From Labia minor (lineage: Eukaryota; Arthropoda; Insecta; Dermaptera; Spongiphoridae): a stretch of 64,000 nt of DNA. Below are positions 10,525-21,450 of this stretch, piece by piece. The notes beneath the pieces are model-generated. The model was not told where the DNA came from and searched no databases. It worked only from the letters and a program-made list of their open reading frames with translations. Location of the stretch: NCBI GenBank assembly GCA_963082975.1, contig OY720346.1, positions 69,183,267 to 69,247,266 on the forward strand, read 5' to 3'. Each line of letters starts with the position of its first letter. Within the stretch, counting starts at the first letter, position 1. A program made the translations under genes and the position numbers.

Positions 10525-11165
10525 AACATAAATATATTTTAAACTAACATTTAACATTTATAATACGTTACAGTTAAAGATTAAAAATCTTAATTTTATT
10601 ATAATAAATTTAGCGGGCAAAGAAGGTTTGACAATGAATCTCTTTTCTTTTTCATCCAATGTATCGACCGACGTTTAGGTCGCGATTCAGACTTTTCTTT
10701 TCTTCAGGACTTTCGGAGGGATTGAACCATTACACAATTTCCAATCAGGCAATATAATTATTTTTATTTTACACAAATCCATTTTTTTTAAATTAGTTGA
10801 AAATATAAATTGTATAGTGTATAAATGTATTGTATATAAATTGTAAGTGGATTTGACCTCCTTGCTTTCCATCTATCAACAAATCTCCACCCCAAAATCT
10901 ACAAAGAAATTATAAAAAATATCTTTTCTTCACGATATTAAAAAAAATTTCCAATTAAGATAATTAATCAAAAGATCTGTTTAAAAAATATAGAATTTAT
11001 TTTTGATCCAGTGGGGGATTTCTATGGCCTCATAAAGCAAGGGGACTTCAAAATTTAGCCTTTATAAAAATTTTTTGTTTATTTTAAATAAGACAAATAT
11101 TAAAAAAAAACGATGGGAAAAAGTATACAATACCGTCATTTTCTTAGATTTGTATGCTTAAATTC
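10525..11165. other. Unassigned, slightly more complex sequence
   Basis: 10621-10880 has fewer A/T runs than its surroundings and a GACCGACGTTTAGGTCG motif near 10667, but no frame or splice pattern convinces. No copy elsewhere in the window. Confidence 0.4.
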
Positions 11166-11341
11166 CAGTGGTGTATTGGGAGGGGAACGCGGGGGAACAA
11201 CTTTCCCTTACCTTTTTTCAGAACCGGTTCGCGTTCCAGTACTTTTTAATGTCCCTACAACTTCCACTTAAATCTACTGTTAGGATTTCTTTTTTTTATG
11301 TTCATTAATATTTTGTATAGTAAGAATAAGAGACAAAATAA

Positions 11342-11994
11342 TAAGTTGACCTGTGGCCAGGTCCGAACCGACCGACGGTTTGAAGTAAATTAATTTCCAG
11401 CTATAGAAACAATTTCAAATAATTTTAATATATCTATTAATGTAATAAAAAACATATAGGCATATAACATAAATATTTTTAATTTTATTTTATTTATAAT
11501 ATATGTATATATTTATATGTAAGACCAGGCTGTGACGTCATGAATGGCTGGATGACGTCATATAATTTTAAATCAAGAAAAAACTAATAAATATGATTTT
11601 CCCGAGGATAAAACCAATACAAAGTGCATGATTCGTGGTGATATATAAAAAAATCTCCTCATGTGAAATTTGGTGTGAAAATAACCCTTCCCTTCCTATC
11701 GTCGATCGCTAATACTACCACTTCCGGTTCACGGATTTGCACCAAAAGTTGATCAATTCATCCCACTGATGCATTAAGTAAATATACCAAATTTCATCAA
11801 AATCGATTGAGCCGTTCAGGCTGTACACATCTATACGGACGGACAGACGGACAGACGGACGGACAGACATCATGCTAAAAATACTTTTTTCTGTTTAGAA
11901 AATGCATGATTCGTGGAGATATGTAAAAATCTCCACATGTGAAATTTGGTGTGAAAACAATACCTCCCTTACTATCGTCGGTCGGTAAAAATTT
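11342..11994 (+). repeat. Repeat B, copy 1 (reference copy)
   Basis: About 650 bp, ends fixed by the uninterrupted F copy at 60612. It starts TAAGTTGACCTGTGGCCAGG then ACCGACCGACGG and finishes TATCGTCGGTCGGTAAAAA, so ACCGACCGACG occurs inverted near both ends. In between are two CRE-like sites, a (GGAC) run (11838-11866), and two direct copies of a block containing ATGTGAAATTTGGTGTGAAA and a short hairpin. About a dozen whole or partial copies occur in the window. It is not coding. Confidence 0.85.
11533..11560 (+). promoter_or_regulatory. Paired CRE-like palindromes in repeat B
   Basis: TGACGTCA occurs at 11533-11540 and 11553-11560, twenty bases apart. This is the consensus CREB/ATF site. 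The pair is kept at the same spacing at 28961/28981 and 39561/39581. Function is inferred only. Confidence 0.5.
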
Positions 11995-12084
11995 ATATGG
12001 AAAATAAATAGTTTGCTGAATATATAGGACTTTTTAGCTCCCACTATGCTTTCCTTTACTTCTTGTTTTACCAATACATTACTG

Positions 12085-13403
12085 GTAAATTTGTGTACTA
12101 GTAAGTTTCAATTTTCATAATTAATACAATTTGAACATTAGCAACTTTTTTTTATTAAAACTGATAAGGAGTTATAATAAAAATAATTACAGGTAGGAGA
12201 GGGGGGGGGCTAGAAATTAAATTACACCTTGGGCCTCTCATGTGATAAATCCGCCACTGTTTTGATCCAGATCAATTCTAATATAAATTAAAATTACAAA
12301 CGTAGGTATCTAAACAATGCATATTTATTAAAATCCTTTCTATAAGAAATGTAAAATAAATGACTGTTAATGAATTCGTTTTGTTTCCTAAATTCTATTT
12401 AAACTTATTCATCGAAATACGTATGCATATATAAACGAGGCAAGTAAATAGGATTTAGCGTCGAGTACAAAATAAGTAATAAAGAGAGAGCGCTAACCAC
12501 AATTTACATACCAAGGGACGAAATTCATTGTGCATTTTTATACCTAAAAAGACAACACCCGGACGACAAAAACAAAAAAACAAAAAAATCTCAATCTGTC
12601 CTTATCCTTTCATCCCTATGCAAATAAATTACTGAAATAAATTTAAAAAACATTGATTTGATAAAAACGTTCAGTTTTTTTTTTTATTCAGGGTGTCGCT
12701 AAAAAAGTAATTTATTTCAGGATTGAGTTATTTAGAGTACATTAGATCCAAATGTGCTGAGAGAAAAGGACGTATCCCGCATTTTTTACGCCCCCATGAT
12801 GTAAAAAAAAACAGGGGGCCAAATCCTATCTGCCAAGATTTATTTCTTAAGAAAAGCGCGAAAGAACAAAAAAAAAATTGATCCAATGTACAAATAAAAC
12901 AACACATTTTTCTATAATATTCCTTACATTTCTATTTGATGTAAAATAAACAAATATTCTTTTATAAAGGAGTTATAAAATAAATTTTCATCGATTTTGT
13001 TAACATAAATTCAAAATTAATTAATGTAACATGAAATTTTGTTTTATTTAAATTTTTATAAATACCATCCAGGATGATAATAAATTATTGATAACATAAT
13101 TGATTTCGTTTTAATTTTAATTTCCTTTCTTTTCTTTGTAAAGTTTATTAAAATATTGATAGGGAATTAACTGTTAGGATATTGGGATTGGTGAACAAAG
13201 GAGACTTGTAAGCGAAAACAAATTGCTAAATAAACTCTTTTTTTTAAAAAATATATGTATGAAATTTGTTTAAGAAAATGTATATGGAAATTAATTTCCT
13301 CTCATGCCATCACTTAATCTTTTAATTAAGTTTATCTTTTATAAAGTAACTAAAACTATAAAAGATAAGAAAAATATAAATTTAGCTAAATTCTGAATGA
13401 TTT

Positions 13404-13442
<39 letters not shown>

Positions 13443-13471
13443 ATAAGAAACTTTGAAATATATATATTATA
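12085..13471. other. A+T-rich spacer, (TA)n at 13410-13439
   Basis: No frame of note. 12480-12860 is less A/T-monotonous but unmatched. The TA repeat is about 30 bp. Confidence 0.5.
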
Positions 13472-13912
13472 CGAGGGATGAAAAGTTTCCGGCCTGACCA
13501 AGAAAAACGATGTTTTTAAATTTTTTTTTTTTTGATATATTTTTCAACATTCAAGATAGTTGAGACCTGTACGATGTCAGCTGAGCGTGTGCGAAATATT
13601 TTGCACAACCATTTGAATATGGAAAGCTGTGTGCAACATGGGTGCCGCGTTTGCTAACGTTAGACCAAAAACTGCTTCGAAAAAACATTTCTGTCGACAA
13701 TTTGGTGCTGTATAGGCGTAACACAAACGATTTTTTTGCGTCGATTCATAACTGTTGATGAGACTTAAATTATATCAAATTTAATTAATTAGAACACCGT
13801 AATGAGAAATGTATCAGTGTTGATGCAGATTATGTTGAAAAATAAAGCAAAAAAAAAAATTTAAATATATCGTTTTTCTTGGTCAGGCCGGAAACTTTTC
13901 ACCTCACCCTCG
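13472..13912 (+). mobile_element. Mariner deletion derivative, copy 1
   Basis: 441 bp, flanked by TA on both sides, with inverted ends containing GAAAAGTTTCCGGCCTGACC and the reverse. The interior keeps scraps of a mariner transposase: ERVRNILHNHLNME, the linker motif WVPRLLTLDQK, and a VDET-like first catalytic aspartate at about 13753-13764. The sequence then jumps to the C-terminal LEHRNEKCI near 13795. The N-terminal helix-turn-helix and the other two catalytic aspartates are gone. Copies 2 and 3 share the same deletion. Confidence 0.9.
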
Positions 13913-13945
13913 TATATATATATCTTTATTTTAATTGTGTAAGAA

Positions 13946-14403
13946 TTAAACCATCGTGAAATTCAATTTTTTTATAAGTAAATAATTATAGATTTTGTCA
14001 TTGTTTGTTTTAAAAGAAATTTGATTTTTTGAAAGTATATCATCAAATCCAAAATAGAACAAATGTCCAGGCAGTGTAGGGTCTTTCATCAACCGGATAT
14101 TGTTATCCATTCTATATCTATTGATAAGAAGGTTTGATATTTGATTCCAGATTTGAAAAACATAAAGAATTCCACGCCCTTTTCTCAAGTTAGAAAATAC
14201 AACTTAAAAAAATAAAATGACAGCAGTGAAGATTGAGGTTGAAATAAAACAAAAATCATATTTTGATAAAATGAACAATGTGTGAGTCCAAGAATTCCCA
14301 TTGGAAGAATATCATACAATTTTTGCTTCGTGTTTACAATTTGAGGATTGTAAAGATAGTTAAAAAAATGTAATTTTAAAATAGGTACTATATCAAAAAA
14401 CAA
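13946..14403 (-). pseudogene. Two overlapping frames, possible decayed retrotransposon ORF
   Basis: Two minus-strand frames follow each other with a 4 base overlap: 14403-14185 (72 residues, FFDIVPILKLHFFNYLYNP near its start) and 14188-13946 (80 residues, with NNIRLMKDPTLPGHLFYFG). Codon use looks more protein-like than neighbouring frames. The spacing of W, P and G in the second piece resembles the tail of L1-type polymerase proteins. A frameshift would join them. I do not recognise the protein; the call is tentative. Confidence 0.3.
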
Positions 14404-14544
14404 GACATTTCAAACCAGCCAACCATGCAAATAAACAAATATTCAATATATTGCCTATTATGATAATTAATTTATATAAATGTCTATTCTTCATTGAAAT
14501 TTTCAAATTCAAAACATTGAATTATATTTTAATAAAATAAATAA

Positions 14545-14945
14545 AAAAAACTTTATAAATACACGCTTTTATTTAAATGCATTAAAAAGTAGAAAATAAT
14601 TCCTCTACACACATTATGATTTCCTTATAATTAATCATGTCTTAAAAAATGAAAGCGTGGGCGCCAAACATGCAGGGAAAGGAAAATAATACGAAGGACA
14701 TTTCATTGTATATCCACAAACCTTTCTGTTTTTCTTCCTTTTTCACTATACTTGATAACTATGTCTAATTGAAGTAGAATTTGCGTTTTTCCCTGCTTGT
14801 TTGGCGTCCACACTTTCATTTTTTTAGTTATGATTAATTGTAAGGAAATCGTGGTGTGTGTGGAGAAATTATTTTCTCCTTTTTAGTGCATTTCAATAAA
14901 AGCGTATTTTAAAAAAGTTTTTTTTTATAATTTTTTTATTTCCTA
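14545..14945. mobile_element. Fold-back element FB2
   Basis: Inverted arms of about 135-155 bp (about 14545-14680 and 14789-14945) around a spacer of about 110 bp. The outer part has AAATTATTTTCTCCTTTTTA and GTGCATT, shared with FB1. The arm interior is unrelated to FB1. The inner end GGCGTCCACACTTTC matches the G-C-G-C-C-C-A-C rule of the other two. Confidence 0.8.
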
Positions 14946-15073
14946 ATTTTTAGTCTTGACAGAAATTTCGCCCGATTTATGATTTCAGGTTATAGTGTGG
15001 ATGTTGAAAGAATCTAATTCAGGTCGATTTTTCACTTCAAAATACTATATATTAAATCGGTGGTATAGGGGAC

Positions 15074-15075
15074 TG

Positions 15076-15105
<30 letters not shown>
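15074..15105. repeat. (ATT)n microsatellite
   Basis: About ten ATT units in a row. Confidence 0.9.
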
Positions 15106-15106
<1 letters not shown>

Positions 15107-15266
15107 TATTGGTTTATAATAATATATAAATATATCTTTTCAAAAACAATATTACTTTAATTGATATTCATTTAAAAAAAAAATTTTTAAAAAATAATTA
15201 AACATGATTTAAATTAATTTAATTAAAATGATAACTTTTAGAATAAATTATTTAATTCAAATAAGT

Positions 15267-15300
15267 TACGAGGGTAGGTCAATAACTCGGTGACTTTTTG
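15267..15300 (+). mobile_element. Orphan mariner-type terminal repeat
   Basis: TACGAGGGTAGGTCAATAAC followed by TCGGTGACTTTTTGA is a typical mariner end next to TA. No matching right end was found in the window, so only a fragment remains. Confidence 0.55.
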
Positions 15301-15424
15301 AATCAAACTCATGTTTTTGGATAAAAAATTAAATTTGCTCTTATTAATATAATTATTATATATATTTATAGATAGTTACTATTTTTCAATATTATGTATT
15401 ATATAATTAGTAATTGTTATAAAA

Positions 15425-15590
15425 TAATACCTCGGAGGTCACCTATGACCTGGAATGAAACTGAGAATTGCATTGCCATCGGAGTTACATATGTATGCAA
15501 AATTTCAGCTCATTCGAACATTGGGAAGTTGGTCAAATACTCCTCGCAAGATTTGACGGTAGGACACGATGTGAAACTAAATCAAAGCTT
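15425..15590 (+). repeat. LINE 3' tail-like fragment, relative of repeat G
   Basis: Contains GCAAAATTTCAGCTCATTCG, a GGGAAGTTGGTCAAAT box and GCAAGATTTGACGG, the last shared with repeat G. This order is usual in RTE-type LINE tails. The overlapping 66 codon frame is spurious. Confidence 0.5.
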
Positions 15591-16621
15591 GTAAAAAAAG
15601 ATTGTGATTATCCTCCTAAATAATTATAAACTACGCATAAGATTATAAATAAATTGGTTACGTAAACAACGTGTTTATCAAATATACATTCATACTCACA
15701 TACAAACATATGTACATACTTGCAAATAGATTTTTTTTCTATGTAAAGAGATAATAGAACAATATTTAGATTATTTATTTTATTTAAAAATTCAAATATA
15801 AATATGATAAATAAATATATAATATAATTAAATAAATAAAATTACAATTTATTTCATTTAAATCCACTAGTAAATGTTATTATTTTGCATGAAGTATTTT
15901 ATAATTTTTCAATTCATAATATTTTAATTTTAAAGTATGATAAATCTATTTAAAATAAAAAATTTCGATGAAAATGAAAAATTTAACTGTATACTAAGAG
16001 CAAAATAATTATATATAATTATAATAATTTATAAAATCATTTTAATTAATGTATCTATCTATTTATCGCTGTGATTATCTCTGTAATTTAATTGTGATAA
16101 AACAGAATTTGAAAGTTATACAGCAATCAAATTTTTTTCATCCACAATTTTCAACTAATTTGTATTTACTCTCGATTCCATTACTAATTAATATAAAAAA
16201 ACCTTTTTATTTTAAGTGGAAAAATTATACTGTCTTAACAAATGGATTGGAAGGGGGTAAATGTATTTTGATTGGATACCAGTTGGAGGTCGTCCCTTCT
16301 CCAATTCTTAAGATAAATGTAACATTTAGTATTATTAGTAGTAGTAATGTTGGAAGTTTATCTTGAGAATTGTAGAAGAGTCAATCTACCACTTAACCGG
16401 TAGTCCATTGAATGCCATCTCCCCCTTTTAATCAATTATTATGAGAATCCCCCCAATAGTAACATTTGATTAGGTTACATAGTAAAGATTTAAAATTTCA
16501 AATATCTTATTGATCATAGATAATATAAAATGATTTATTATAAACAATGGAGTATTTTTCTTAATAAAATTAATTATTATTAAAAAAAAGAAATTATTTT
16601 ATTTGTCTTATTATTATTATC
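15591..16621. other. A+T-rich spacer
   Basis: The 105 codon frame at 16049-16366 is lysine, isoleucine, leucine and serine rich with no motif; I regard it as chance. Nothing else seen. Confidence 0.5.
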
Positions 16622-17200
16622 AGAGAAAAGTGTTGACAATAAACTCATTCTAGTTTATGGATGAATTGCTTCATATACAACGAAAAACTTTTGGCACATT
16701 TAGTTTTCATTTGTTTTTTATTTTATTTCTATGCAATTCAATTCCTTTATAGAGCTATAGTTTATATAAATACTTACATACCACACTAAAACACTTGATT
16801 AACATTATTTCTTCAGATATAATCAACTGTTTTGATATTGATTGATAATATGTAAATTTAAGTAAATAATCATTCTTTTAAAATTTGTTACATACTTTGA
16901 TATAAGTATATTCCATTGAAAAATAATAAAAGATTAATTTCTTAAATCTTAATCTATCAATTTTATTACATAATAAAAAAAATTATCAGTTTATGTGTTT
17001 AATAAAATTTTTATTATTACAAAAATTTGACTTGATGTTTCATATAAATAAATAAAACTAAATGCGCCCAACGTTTTTCGTTGTATATGAAGCAATTCAT
17101 CCATAAACTTTGTCTGGCTTATAGAAAAATTATTTTATTCTTTTTAATTCATAAAAAACGTTAATTTATAATTTTTTTTTAATATTATTTTATATTGAAA
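16622..17200. mobile_element. Fold-back element FB3
   Basis: Inner arms of about 55 bp (16652-16706 and 17061-17115) match in reverse and contain GAAGCAATTCATCCATAAAC and CGTTGTATATGAAGC. The right outer end has GAAAAATTATTTTATTCTTT, as in FB1. The left outer end has diverged. Inner end ATGCGCCCAACGTTTTTCG. Confidence 0.7.
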
Positions 17201-17899
17201 TAAAAATTAATAAAATTAATTAAATTACTTAATTTTTTTTTTAATTTAAAGATAGGTATAGGTACATAATTATTTTAAAAGTTTTGTTTTATTTAGTTTG
17301 AATTTTTTAAAGATGAAAAATATTCAAATTACTTAATGAGATGGATGAATTTGTTTTTGTTGAACAAGCACTGACTCCGAATTCCAGTTGCAATTCTTAT
17401 TGCAATTTTAAGATGTTTGTCAGTGATCTTTGTCTTATTTTTGTTTTTTCTATGCTTCATTCTTAAAAATAATTGTTCACAAATAATTCATAAAATTTGA
17501 CTCTGTATATTAGAATATTGATCACAGGATCGGTAATCTTTATAAAACTCTAGTAAAGGAACATTTTTCTTTCAATGCACTCCATTTGAAAATTTCAAGG
17601 CAATTCATTTTATTTCTAGAGAAAATGAGATAGAAAAGATGTTGAAATACTCTTCATTTTTCCATGAAATCTACTTTCACACTCTTAAATAAAAATGCAG
17701 CACATTTTGTGCAAATCACAGTTTTATGTTGACTTTGTATTGAAATGTGTCAATAGGTCTATTATGTACCAAATTATTAGAATGATAAGAAAATAAATTA
17801 ATGAGATTTTTTGTTGTTACGACACTATAAACCTGGTAAAAATGCTTTAAATAATTAATAAATATGCAATTTTTGTAATTGTTTTTTTTTGTCCTCCAG
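17201..17899. other. Non-repetitive sequence upstream of a candidate exon
   Basis: 17330-17780 has mixed base composition and no copy elsewhere in the window. It ends in a T-rich tract (17880-17897) that would serve as a polypyrimidine tract for the exon at 17900. Confidence 0.4.
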
Positions 17900-18004
17900 T
17901 GAATGAAAAATCTTCATCTTCTACTTCTTCTTTAGACTTTGGGTCTGTTTATATCAAACCATCTTCTCTTAGGTCGCTCCTTGCTTCTTATGGGCAGTCC
18001 ACTG
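17900..18004 (+). CDS. Candidate host exon, 105 nt, phase 1-1
   Basis: A strong acceptor (T-rich tract then GTCCTCCAG ending 17899) and a donor G/GTTTGT at 18005 enclose 105 nt, a multiple of three. In frame it reads NEKSSSSTSSLDFGSVYIKP then SSLRSLLASYGQST with no stop. Codon use is rich in TCT and TCA, unlike the A/T-run spacers. Both ends fall after the first base of a codon, so the exon could be skipped without a frameshift. I do not recognise the protein; a serine-rich linker is the most one can say. No other exon of the same gene is proven. Confidence 0.45.
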
Positions 18005-18171
18005 GTTTGTTCACATTTATCTATTTTATCATTTGGCATTTTTTCTTCATGAAAAATATTGCAAAACTTTATTTTTTTTAAATCTAATATACTTTAGACA
18101 ATGCATAGTTTAACTGTTTTTTTTTTAATTTTGGCTCCTTACATGAATAATTTTATTAGTTGTAGATATTA

Positions 18172-18400
18172 AATTGTTAAAGGTTTAGTAGTTGTTTTTA
18201 TTTATAAGGGAATTTTGTAAATAAAACCACATTTTGATATTTTATTGTATTGTCGGCACTGGACGCTCGGAAAGTGCAGACGCTTGATAACGATTGCAGA
18301 AGTAGCAATCGAAACGTTGTGTATTTTTTTGTGTTTTTTGAATAAATTTACAACAAAATATCAAAATGTGGTTTTATTTACAAAATTCCCTTATAAAGTT
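18172..18400 (+). mobile_element. Palindromic element J, copy 1
   Basis: The ends are inverted: AAGGGAATTTTGTAAATAAA at the left, its complement at the right (18375-18397). Inside are CGATTGC...GCAATCG (a 7 bp hairpin near 18291-18311), GAAACGTTGTG and a GAATAAATTTACAA tail. The tail resembles the 3' ends of Penelope-like or related retroelements. This copy has a short left arm. Confidence 0.65.
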
Positions 18401-18698
18401 TTATTAGTTTCTTTTAAAATATCCCCAAGTCCATTTTTTTAATATATCTTAAACTCAGTCTGTGTGGTACACCCTTTTAGGGGGGCACGAGAATATCCAT
18501 ATGAAAATATTATTTAAAAAAATTTTTTAAATGTGTCTGAAAAGAAAAACTCTTGTTTTGGCAATTAGTTAAAAATAATTTCAAGACAGATTCCAAAAAA
18601 TATAAGTTACATTATTGTCTACACATTTTATTATAAATGGGGGAGGGAGGGGGCACGAAGAAAATTATGAATGAAAATTGCACCGCGAATACTTAAAA
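18401..18698. other. Spacer with GGGGGCACGA motifs
   Basis: GGGGGGCACGAGAA near 18481 and GGGGGCACGAAGAA near 18650 are two direct, probably element-derived motifs about 170 bp apart. Nothing else recognised. Confidence 0.35.
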
Positions 18699-18917
18699 CA
18701 GTGATTCTCAACCTTTTTTTTTTACCGCGGCACACTTTTAAAAATTTGGCGGCACACAAAGAAAAAGATAAGTGTAAAAGTTGACCATATTGAAAAAAAG
18801 TGGTCTCAAAAAAACGGTTTACCTTTTTTTTTTAAAAACCAAATTGAAAAAAATTTAGGAAAAAAAGTTTAAGAGCCTCGTAATCTCGCGGCACACTAAA
18901 GTCTGAGAATCTGACTG
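18699..18917. mobile_element. Miniature hAT K, copy 1
   Basis: Starts CAGTGATTCTCAACC followed by a T run and TACCGCGGCACAC. The right end is eroded to CTGAGAATCTGACTG. Flanks ACTTAAAA (18691-18698) and ACTTAAAG (18918-18925) are a near-perfect 8 bp duplication. Confidence 0.8.
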
Positions 18918-19153
18918 ACTTAAAGGTTAAGGAATGCTGGATTACTTCATTTTTTTCTTTTTCCTTTATTTTTCTTTCTTAATAATTTATAATTAAATTA
19001 ATATTTAATTTATTCATTTTGATGAAAATTTATTTTATCTTAATATTTTAATATTCATTTAAAAATATTTAGAGAAAATTTTTAAGTATTTATGAATTTA
19101 ACTTGATATTATTGTTAACTTATTTATATATAGAAATGAAACCTATAATATGA

Positions 19154-19190
<37 letters not shown>

Positions 19191-19905
19191 TTTATAGATA
19201 TATGTATATATTTTTGTTTTATTTTGAATAATAATTAATAAATTAAATATTTGCTATTCATTTAATTTCTAATTGATAATTTGGAAATCAAAAGAAATTG
19301 AAATATTTGGAGCAGTATTTGATTTTATAAAAGTAAATAAATTTAAAACATTAAAAGCTCCTGATTCAATAATTATTTAGAGAGTAACTGGGGAGTGAAA
19401 CAAAATAATATTCTATTTTCTTTTCCAACTTTATCCACAAAACAATCCTTTTTTTATGCTTTGAATAAATAAATAAAAGGATGGGAAGATTAAAATATAT
19501 TTTTATACAAGTTGGAATTGGATATCAGAGATAGAAAGGAGGGGAGTCCAAAAAGGAGTTGGAATTCCATTTCAAAGATTAAATTTAGAGTAGAGGTGGA
19601 TCAAAGGAAAGGCCAAGCTGGGTCAATCATGCAATGGAGTAGGAGAATTTTATTATATTTACATTTGAAACAATATTAAAACTTCATTTCATTCCATTTC
19701 TATATCTTTATTAAATATTTCAGCTAATATCTTTTTATTATTATTCGAAATTAATTTGTTTTTAATTATAATATGGTAAATTATTATTGGAATGTGATTT
19801 TGTATATTGATTTTGATATATTACAATTATTCGTTGAGGAATGTTTAGAATTAATAGAAAATAGCAAAAAAAAAGAAACTAAATAACAATAGAGTAGTAG
19901 TAAAT
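18918..19905. other. A+T-rich spacer with (AT)n(GA)n at 19153-19191
   Basis: No gene. 19490-19640 is a more complex purine-rich stretch without copies. Confidence 0.5.
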
Positions 19906-19907
19906 GC

Positions 19908-20318
19908 AAAAACGAAAAGTTTCCGGCCGGACCAAGAAAAACGATGTTTTTAAATATTTTTTTTGTTTTATTTTCAACATTTTCTCCATCAACACTGATA
20001 CAATTCTCATACGGTGTTCTAATTAATTTAACTAATTTAATTAATTAATTTAATTTAAGTCTCATCAACAGTTTGGATTACGCCTACAGCGACAAATTAT
20101 CGGTAGAAAGGGCTTTTCGAAGCAGTTTTTGGTCTAACGTTAGCAAACGCGGCACCCACGTTGCACACAGCTTCAAATGGTTGTGCAAAATATTTCGCAC
20201 ACGCTCAGCTAACATCGTACAGGTCTCAACTATCTTGAATGTTGAAAAATATAAAAAAAAAAAAATTTAAAAACATCGTTTTTCTTGGTTAGGCCGGAAA
20301 CTTTTCACCCCACCCTCG
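19908..20318 (-). mobile_element. Mariner deletion derivative, copy 2
   Basis: Same family and internal deletion as 13472-13912, opposite strand. The right end CACCCTCG is followed by TA (20319-20320); the left end has lost its outermost bases. The 65 codon frame at 20073-20270 is antisense to the transposase scraps. Confidence 0.88.
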
Positions 20319-20510
20319 TAAATTAATTGTAGGAAAATAGTAACAAAAGCCACCAAAATTAAGAGAAAAGAGAAATATTAAAAAATAAAATATTAGAGAT
20401 AGAATAAAGAATAATGAGAATAGAAGAGATTTTAATTTAGGTATTAAAAATATTAAAAAGGGTTTTCAATAGTAGACTTAATAAGAAATAATAATAATAA
20501 TTTTAAAACA
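20319..20510. other. A+T-rich spacer
   Basis: Nothing recognised. Confidence 0.5.
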
Positions 20511-21066
20511 GATGTGGGAGATTTTGATGTTTTTATACGTTTTGAAGGTTCCTGAATAATTTTCATTAAGGTTGAGCAAAATGTCTGTCTCTCTCTCTCT
20601 GTGTGTGTGTAGACAAGATTACTCAAAAACGATTTCGGCTAGAATCATCAAATTTGGTACATAAGCATTATTCAAAATTTGTAGTTTTCTGTCAACTTTT
20701 GAGAAATGTAGCTCAACCGGAAGAGGGTCATTACCTACCACGTTTTGATTTTTTTCCTCTAAAGTAACCGTAAAAATAAAGATATATGTTTGATAATTTT
20801 TCACATGATTAAAAATTGTATATAACTGCTATATATAGAATTTCAGCTTGATTGTCCAGAATTAATTTTTTAACACTGCAAATCTCACGCGCCAACACGT
20901 GACGTGGTGCCATCAACAAAGAGCCAAACATGCGCTGGTTTAATAAATATTATCTATTAATTTTAATTTATAATGTAGAATTAATTAAATTTAATTTAAA
21001 TATAATATATTATGTTATTTAATCCAATGCAAATTGCGAGATAGTCGAGTGGTGACACTCCAGCTG
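20511..21066 (+). repeat. Repeat C, copy 1 (5' truncated)
   Basis: Shares with 31681-32282, 36406-36999, 37635-38190 and 55580-56226 a body with AGATTTTGATGTTTTTATAC, a (TG)n run, GTAGCTCAACCGGAAGAGGG and CACGCGCCAACACGTGACG. It ends GATAGTCGAGTGGTGACACT. It lacks the ACTATCTC start. Not coding. Confidence 0.85.
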
Positions 21067-21450
21067 ATTTGAAATAATATAGCAAGGGTGGGCACACTTG
21101 GTGATACTTAGAGCCTGACAAATCGTGATCGCAAAATTATTTTTCCTTTTCTATAAATTATATTGAAAAAATTTAAAAAAAGTCGAAAATATTTAAAAGT
21201 CTTATCGCAAAAGTGAATTCATATCCTATAATCATAAACTTTATTGATATTATTATTTTTTTTGATTTTTCTATAATATAAGTTATACTTATTATTTTTT
21301 ATAAGTTTTTCTATAAGCAGCCCTCTCAGAGTACCGTCCATGACAAGTGCCCCCTCTGATGTCCTCTATGAAACAAAAATCATATCCATCATGTTAATTT
21401 ATTTTTCAAATTGAATTTAAATAATTGAAAATAAAGTATACTTTTCGTTT
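21067..21450. other. Possible decayed hAT end
   Basis: CAAGGGTGGGCACACTTGG at 21084 resembles a hAT terminus. GCCCTCTCAGAGTACCG and CAAGTGCCCCCTCTGATG near 21320-21360 may belong to the same remnant. No matching right end was found. Confidence 0.35.

Larger units (their letters stand above)
11166..12084. mobile_element. Miniature hAT F, copy 1, split by repeat B
   Basis: Left part (11166-11341) and right part (11995-12084) match the uninterrupted 280 bp copy at 60612-60891: it starts CAGTGGTGTATTGGGAGGGG and ends with a run-up to CTG. Flanks TTAAATTC and GTAAATTT agree at six of eight bases. Repeat B lies between the halves. Confidence 0.8.

Noticed and set aside
12660-12850. Possible transposon between CAGGGTGTCGC (12691) and CAGGGGGCC (12811)
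   Set aside because: The two motifs are in the same orientation, not inverted, and no flanking duplication was found.
16049-16366. 105 codon frame
   Set aside because: Composition is what A+T-rich DNA gives by chance, with no domain, no splice or start context.
18276-18320. Hammerhead-ribozyme-like arrangement in element J (hairpin followed by GAAACG)
   Set aside because: The CUGANGA core is not present (the sequence reads TTGATAA), so I do not call a ribozyme despite the similar layout to Penelope-associated ones.
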